DNA of 64,000 bases from positions 99,218 through 163,217 of the forward strand of contig VXCM01000777.1 of the NCBI GenBank assembly GCA_014773175.1, in the 5' to 3' direction. The notes beneath the pieces were generated by a model that had not been told where the DNA came from, did not search any database, and was given only the letters and a program-made list of their open reading frames with translations. Below, in pieces: positions 58,267 through 64,000 of this stretch (its first letter is position 1; each line of letters begins with the position of its first letter). The translations under genes and the position numbers were made by a program. The stretch is from Lucifuga dentata (lineage: Eukaryota; Chordata; Actinopteri; Ophidiiformes; Bythitidae).

Positions 58267-59725
58267 ATGGCTGCCAGGTTAGATGAGGATCTCTCGCTCC
58301 TGTCTGCCATGACATCTTCAAAGGTCCTGTTTTTCTGTCATGTAGCCACAGTTTCTGTAAAGTCTGTGTGCAGAGATGATGGACAAACAAAGAAATACCT
58401 GAGTGTCTAATTTGTAAGGAAAGATATCTACAGAGTGATCCACCTTGTAACTTGGTCTTAAAGAACCTGTGTGAGTCCTTCTTGCTGCAGAGAGCTCAGA
58501 GATCTTGAGACTCTGAAGATCTCTGCAGTCTGCACTCTGAGAAACTCAAACTCTTCTGTCTGGACCATCAGCAGCCAGTGTGTGNCTCTGCAGTCTGCAC
58601 TCTGAGAAACTCAAACTCTTCTGTCTGGACCATCAGCAGCCAGTGTGTGTCATCTGCCTGAATTCAAAAACACACCAACCACAGATTCAGACCCATCGAT
58701 GAAGCTGCACAGGAACACAAAGAGAAACTCCAGAAATACCTGAAGCCTTTACAGCAGAAACTGAAGCTCTTTGAAGAAGTTAAAGGTAAATTTAATCAAA
58801 CATCAGAACACATTCAGGTCCAGGCCCGACACACAGAGAGGCAGATTAAGGAGGAGTTTCAGAAGCTTCACCAGTTTACAAGAGGAAGAGGAGGCCAGGA
58901 TGGCTGCACTGAGGGAGGAAGAGGAGCAGAAGAGTCAGAAGATGGAGAAGATTGAGGCTCTGAGCAGAGAGATAGCAGCACTTTCAGACACAATCAGAGC
59001 CACAGAGAAGCAGCTGAGAGCTGAGACGTCTCATTCCTGCTCAACTACAAGGCTGCAGTGGAAAGAGTCCAGCAGCGCCCCCTGCTGGATGATCCACAGC
59101 TGCACTCAGGAACTCTGATAGATTTGGCTGAACACCTGGGAAACCTAAGTTTCACCATCATGAACATGAAGGAGATGATCTCCTACATTCCTGTGATTCT
59201 GGACCCAAACACTGCTTATCCAGAACTCATCCTGTCTGAAGATCAGTGTGAGATTTGGAGAAGAACAGAAGATTCCTGATAATCCAGAGAGGTTTTGCGG
59301 TAGCTCTCTCTTGGGATCTGAAGGATTTGGGTCAGGGACTCACAGCTGGGATGTTGAAGTTGGAGAAAATGGAGCCTGGGGTCTGGGTGTAGCAGCAGAA
59401 TCTGTCCACAGGACAGGATGCCCACAATCTGGATTATGGATGATAGGGTTCTGTGAAGATGAATATTTTACATACACCCCACCAGTTGAAGACACTTTGA
59501 TCTCAGTGAAGAAGAAGCTGCAGAGGATCAAAGTTCATCTGGTCTGGAACAGAGGAAATCTGTCATTCTCTGATCCTGATACTAACACACACATACACAC
59601 CATCACACACACTTTCACTGAGAGACTGTTTCCATTCATATGCACAGGGAATGAATGAACTCCCTTTGAAAGTATTACAAGACAAATGATCTGTAACAGC
59701 AACAGAACTCCATAGTTAAAAATGA
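58267..59725 (+). pseudogene. TRIM copy 4 (pseudogene, nearly full length)
   Basis: All domains can be traced: the RING (frameshifted near codon 10 and interrupted by TGA), B-box 2, the coiled coil, and a PRY-SPRY open from 59248 to 59658. Several small deletions shift the frame, for example in the helix near 58876 and near 59021, where one base is lost before cgtctc. A 4-base atga repeat near 59652 ends the SPRY early. A 64-base assembly duplication around the N at 58585 adds a further artificial break, but the other lesions do not depend on it. Confidence 0.85.
58521..58649. other. Assembly duplication inside TRIM copy 4 (N at 58585)
   Basis: The 64 bases 58521-58584 and 58586-58649 are identical and cover the B-box region. 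Confidence 0.9.
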
Positions 59726-60934
59726 CAGTAATGATGAAAATTAGGTAATGTACAAGCTTAATTTTTTAAAAGGAGAGTCCCATAAATGTAAAGATTTATT
59801 TTCTGCTAATTTTGTTAGTACCTTTTAGCACAAGTACAATTACTGCTTATTCCTACAGTCTTTAAGATAAAATCAAACTGAATGAAATCTTAATTACTGC
59901 AAGGTAAACTGGTGCTTGTAGCATCAAGACAGCAAGAAAGCAAAATAATTCATATTACTTGCAACATCATTCTTATATGATTAAAATTATCACTATATTG
60001 ACAATGTGATAAATTCTTGTATAGATTTTCATGTGCAACACGAAAAAAAATGAAACAAACATGCCTGCAAGTAACATCATCAGTGCCTAATGAATTAAGC
60101 TACTTCTGCTGTTTGGAAATGGTTCCTGCTACAAGGCTAACTGGCTAACAGCCAATTGTGGAAACACCACAAATTTCTTTCACCACCTGATGTAGAAACA
60201 CCAGGGTGAATACTAAGAAAGTCGCAAGTCATGGGAAGAGGAGAGCCAATCAGCTGATTTTCCAAACAAGCAGGCAAATGATGCTGACTCAATCAAGCAT
60301 ATATGCGTTAGCTAGCCTGTCACAGAAAAAACAAATGGTGGCTTAAAATTAGCAGAGCGGGGACATTTTGTCAGAGCTGGCTTGTGATGTATGAACGGTG
60401 TTAGCTTAGCTGCTAACAGTGTTAGCTAAGCTGCTACCCTCACTTCTTCTGAGTTCTTGGCCTCAACCGCAGCTTGTGGTGGATTTGGACTTCAGAGCAT
60501 CACAGAGGCTATATAGCACCAGAGAGAAAATCCTAACCTACCAGAGATCAGCTCTTAACACACCATCAGTCATTTTATTTGTTGAAACTATTTATATTTT
60601 ATACACTTCCGAAGATTAGCAGGTCAACTTCATTTTATACACACTGTGATTGTTTACAAACTAAAATATCACAGGATTTAGTTATTTATACTTTTACTGA
60701 AGGGAAACTTTCTACTGTCGCCTACTTTTACACAATCATTTTTGCTTATGTTGTTACAGCTTGCAGTAGTTTTTACTTTTGCAATCACCAATGAAACATT
60801 GTTCAGTGTCAGTTGTATTATTCATATCATCTTGAATATCAAAATACCTTGAGATCTTATATTAAGGCTATATCACCCTCCCTTACATGACAATATACAA
60901 ATATATATAGATATACGTGTATATCTATATATAG
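59726..60934. other. Intergenic, no feature recognised
   Basis: AT-rich sequence with short direct motifs such as ttagctaagctgctaac. No coding exon, RNA or known repeat could be supported. Confidence 0.6.
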
Positions 60935-61308
60935 GGGCTGCAAGGTGGCACAGTGGTTAGCGCTGTTGCCTCACAGCAATAAGGTCCTGGGCTCGATTCC
61001 CGGCCGGGGCAGGGCCTTTCTGTGTGGAGTTTGCATGTTCTCCCCATGTCCGCGTGAGTTCCCTCTGGGTACTCCGGCTTCCTCCCACCTCCAAAGACAT
61101 GCATGTCAGGTGAATTGGGAACTCTAAATTGCCCGGAGGTGTGAATGAGAGCATGAATGTGTTTGTCTGTCTCTGTGTCAGCCCTGCGATAGACTGGTGA
61201 TCTGTCCAGGGTTTACCCCGCCCCTCGCCCAATGACCGCTGGGATAGGCTCCAGCCCCCCTGTGACCCTCAACAGGACAAACGGGTTTAGAAAATGGATG
61301 GATGGATC
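60935..61308 (+). mobile_element. tRNA-derived SINE, full length
   Basis: The tRNA-like head has an A-box-like tggttagcgctg and a B-box-like gctcgattcccgg. The body carries tgttctccccatgtccgcg and aactctaaattgcccggagg. The tail is gaaaatggatggatggat, continuing into a TATC microsatellite. The same family occurs truncated at 51343. Confidence 0.85.
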
Positions 61309-61480
61309 TATATATACAGTATCCATCCACCCATCTATCTATATGTATCTATATATACAGTATCTATCTATCTATATACAGGTAGATATAAACATTTACA
61401 AAAGTGTATGTTNTATCTATATATACAGTATCTATCTATCTATATACAGGTAGATATAAACATTTACAAAAGTGTATGTT
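61309..61480. repeat. TATC/TATA microsatellite with an assembly duplication (N at 61413)
   Basis: tatctatctatctatata units follow the SINE tail. The 67 bases 61346-61412 and 61414-61480 are identical around the N. Confidence 0.85.
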
Positions 61481-62092
61481 ATGATGCTGAGTTGTGTTCA
61501 TTATTTACTATTATGTTGCAAACAAAATCTGCAGAAATACATAAAGACACAATGAAATAAGCTATACTATGTTTATAAATGATACACTCCATTCTTACTC
61601 AGTTTTCAACTAACTTTTCTTGTAATAATTAAATTTCAAAAAAATCAATAAAGAACAAATTAGTAAAGAACAAACTTAATGAAATGTGTTCTGACAGTAA
61701 TTTCTGCATCTTTGTCATTAGGTTCTGCTGACTTAGAGATTCTACTGAGCGTGTGCTGAAAGAGCATGTGTGTTTTCAACGTGCTGCTCACATTAAAAAC
61801 ACACACACACACACACACACACAGTGTGATGCTCATTCAGTGTGCAGCATTTCCACTCTGTATATTTGACACTTGGTACAAGGGCAGGAATTTCAGTGTA
61901 ATATCTGATGAAAGTACAAGTACTAAGGCCTTCTGGATGCTTTGCTGTGGCATGTCAGCACTTTCACACTGCAAAAAAAGAGGAACTGACAAATGTCATA
62001 TGATCTTGTTTCAAGATGATGACTGACTAAGTGGAAAACAAGGAGAACAATCACCGCAAGCACCACATGTATAATTCGTATTATTGGACTGT

Positions 62093-62769
62093 TTAAAGGA
62101 TCCTACCACCCACTTTGCATGTTTGAGTCTAATATATTCAATTTTAATATAAGATATGTTACTGACAATCATTTCCCAAAGCTTACTACTGGAATGGTGA
62201 ATAATTATTATTATTATTATTATTATTTTTACCTTCCAGACCGCCATTGGTTTCAGTTCATTCTGGTACGCTATTAAAATCAACTTGATACTTGAANCTT
62301 CCAGACCGCCATTGGTTTCAGTTCATTCTGGTACGCTATTAAAATCAACTTGATACTTGAAACCTTCTTGGGATAGGTAATCCATCATTGCGAAACAAGA
62401 TGCGTATTCAGGATTTTTTTTCTAAGTTATGTAATTTTAGCACTTAAGTCCAATAAAAAGCGTGGAGTGAATGTATGTCTCCACCGGGGAATATAGTCCC
62501 AGAAGAAGACCTGCAATAATTGAAAAAAATTTTAACGACCGTGATTTCATAATTTTTGCGTAACTATTAGCAGGTGAAACACCAATTTTTAAGGTGGGTG
62601 TATCGCTTGAATATTTGATTTAAAGATTAAGAGATTTTGCAAAATCTCAGGAAAGCTGAAATACAGTTTTATCCTTTGGGAAATGATTGTCAGTAATGTT
62701 ACATGTATGAAAATTTTAGGCTCAAATTATTAGGCTCAAACATGCAAAATGAAGGGTATGGTCCTTTAA
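62093..62769 (+). mobile_element. MITE-like element A, copy 7 (outside flnb)
   Basis: Both ends are present (ttaaaggatcctaccaccc on the left, tatggtcctttaa on the right). A 64-base assembly duplication around the N at 62297 lengthens it. It shows the family is dispersed and not confined to the filamin introns. Confidence 0.85.
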
Positions 62770-63624
62770 CACAACAAACAGTCAGAAAAGTGGATTGGGT
62801 GATGGACGCATAAATGCAAAACATCTTTAGTCCTGAAGAGAACAGAATTACAATAAAGAAATACGGAATAAAGTCCTTTGGCAATTTAGCAAAGCATAAG
62901 GATTGGGAATGATAAACAGCATAATGTTCCCTCTATTGTTTGAAAATGTAAAACAATAATTTGTGATTGTACTCTGCATGCCTAAACATACCATCAATGT
63001 GACCAGTGCCCTAGCTTTAACATTAGCTTTGAGTTCATTAAACTATAGTTTTAGGGGGGAAAAAAAACCATGGTTGGAACTTTGATGGAGGCACTCGCTT
63101 CATATAAAGTCAAAGGAGGAAGAAGGTTTGGTGGACCTTGGCCCACCAGCTTTGACACAAACACGAATGACAGTTATTTGATGGGAAGTCAAACAAGTGG
63201 GACTCTTAAATTTCAGAAAAGTGAAGAGCCAACCTCATCTTGAGTCCTTTTGTGGATACGACGCAAAACATACAAAACAATAAAATCTTCGACACTACAG
63301 GGTTTATCAGTTTCTACTCTGATTTTCCAACTGTTAAGCACCAAGTGTGATTTGGGAAATTTGCTATATGACTGTTGTGAATTGATGTTCTCACTGTTCT
63401 TAAGTTCAGAAGCAAAAGGAAAAGCAAACACACAATTGGCCTTTATCTTTAGCCTGGTTAAGATCAGGATTAGGGTGTGTTTATCAGAGGCTAAAAGGTG
63501 AGGTTACATTAGAGCTTAGACTTGCTAGGGTTAAGTGTAGAAGTCGTATTAGATTTAGTGAGTGTAAAGGACATGTGTGGTGGATAAACAGGATGAGATG
63601 TGTCTCATGTTTCCTGTGTTACAG

Positions 63625-63693
63625 TGTGTTATCTGATCCACAGCTCATTTACACAACAGCTGATCCTGCAGCTCTGCATCAGGCAAAGCAAAG
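63625..63693 (+). CDS. Weak candidate exon of an unidentified downstream gene
   Basis: 69 bases lie between a good acceptor (ttcctgtgttacag) and a consensus donor (gtaagt). In one frame they read CYLIHSSFTQQLILQLCIRQ without a stop. I do not recognise the peptide, and no second exon is visible in the remaining 300 bases. It could be chance. Confidence 0.15.
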
Positions 63694-64000
63694 GTAAGTT
63701 AACCGACTTTGGCTTTAGCAATAATATTCTTTGTTCATCCATGATTGAGATTTCTTATCAGCCTTTACAGTTTATTCACTGATGGGAAACAGTTTTTTTG
63801 TGCAAGTATAACATAAAACATTAGTAATAATAATATTCAGGCTTCCTTTAATTTTTCTACACTTTGTTGCATTAAACACTGAAATCTAAAATAATTAAAT
63901 CCAGACTGTCACTGACTTTAATACATTAAGCCAGAGAGTTCTCTTTTTCTGGCTCAGCTATCCTCACCTTTTAGTCTTTGAGGTAAACATTGGTTCGGTT

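Noticed and set aside
763..62297. The paired identical segments as a CRISPR array or satellite
   Set aside because: Each pair is different from the others and has only two units with a single N between them. The host is a vertebrate genome.

Overview
The window is vertebrate nuclear DNA, most likely from a teleost fish. Genes are split by consensus GT-AG introns. The introns are full of CA/GT, CT and GA microsatellites, fish-type tRNA-derived SINEs, fragments of L2-, Rex1-, L1- and RTE-like LINEs, and MITE-like elements with long terminal inverted repeats. No bacterial, plasmid or phage features are present.

Positions 18-46305 (+ strand) hold the 3' four fifths of a filamin gene that I identify as filamin B (flnb). 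I could place 42 coding exons. Their reading phase is continuous from the first to the stop codon once one assembly duplication is collapsed, and together they give about 2,229 residues. They run from the second half of Ig-like repeat 2, through repeats 3-15, hinge 1, repeats 16-23, hinge 2 and the C-terminal dimerisation repeat 24. The actin-binding CH domains and repeat 1 lie upstream of the window. Filamin B is chosen over A and C because of the hinge-1 surroundings, the repeat 16-18 wording and the C-terminal HVTVP. The 42 exons would correspond to exons 5-46 of the 46-exon mammalian gene.

Positions 46306-50100 are intergenic. Positions 50100-59725 carry four tandem, same-strand copies of a TRIM gene (RING, B-box 2, coiled coil, PRY-SPRY; TRIM35 / zinc-binding protein A33-like). 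Only the second copy (53685-55058, 457 aa) is intact. The first has lost about 242 bp covering the B-box and early coiled coil. The third and fourth are pseudogenes. The DNA between copies 1 and 2 is homologous to that between copies 3 and 4, so the array probably grew by duplication of a two-gene block. Positions 59726-64000 are mostly repeats, with one weak exon candidate near the end.

The points I would look at first are: (1) an 87-codon, phase-compatible open segment at 38388-38648, in the intron where FLNC carries its extra exon inside repeat 20, beginning with a similar WF..V..Q..L..T..RS pattern; (2) an open read-through after the repeat-5 exon (6453-6710) that could give a truncated isoform; (3) 21 single Ns, 13 of them flanked by exact 54-67 bp direct duplications that are assembly artefacts and break two filamin exons and one TRIM copy; (4) an intron-dwelling MITE family with inverted repeats of about 80 bp; (5) very long pyrimidine tracts that end exactly at four filamin splice acceptors and at the candidate exon.
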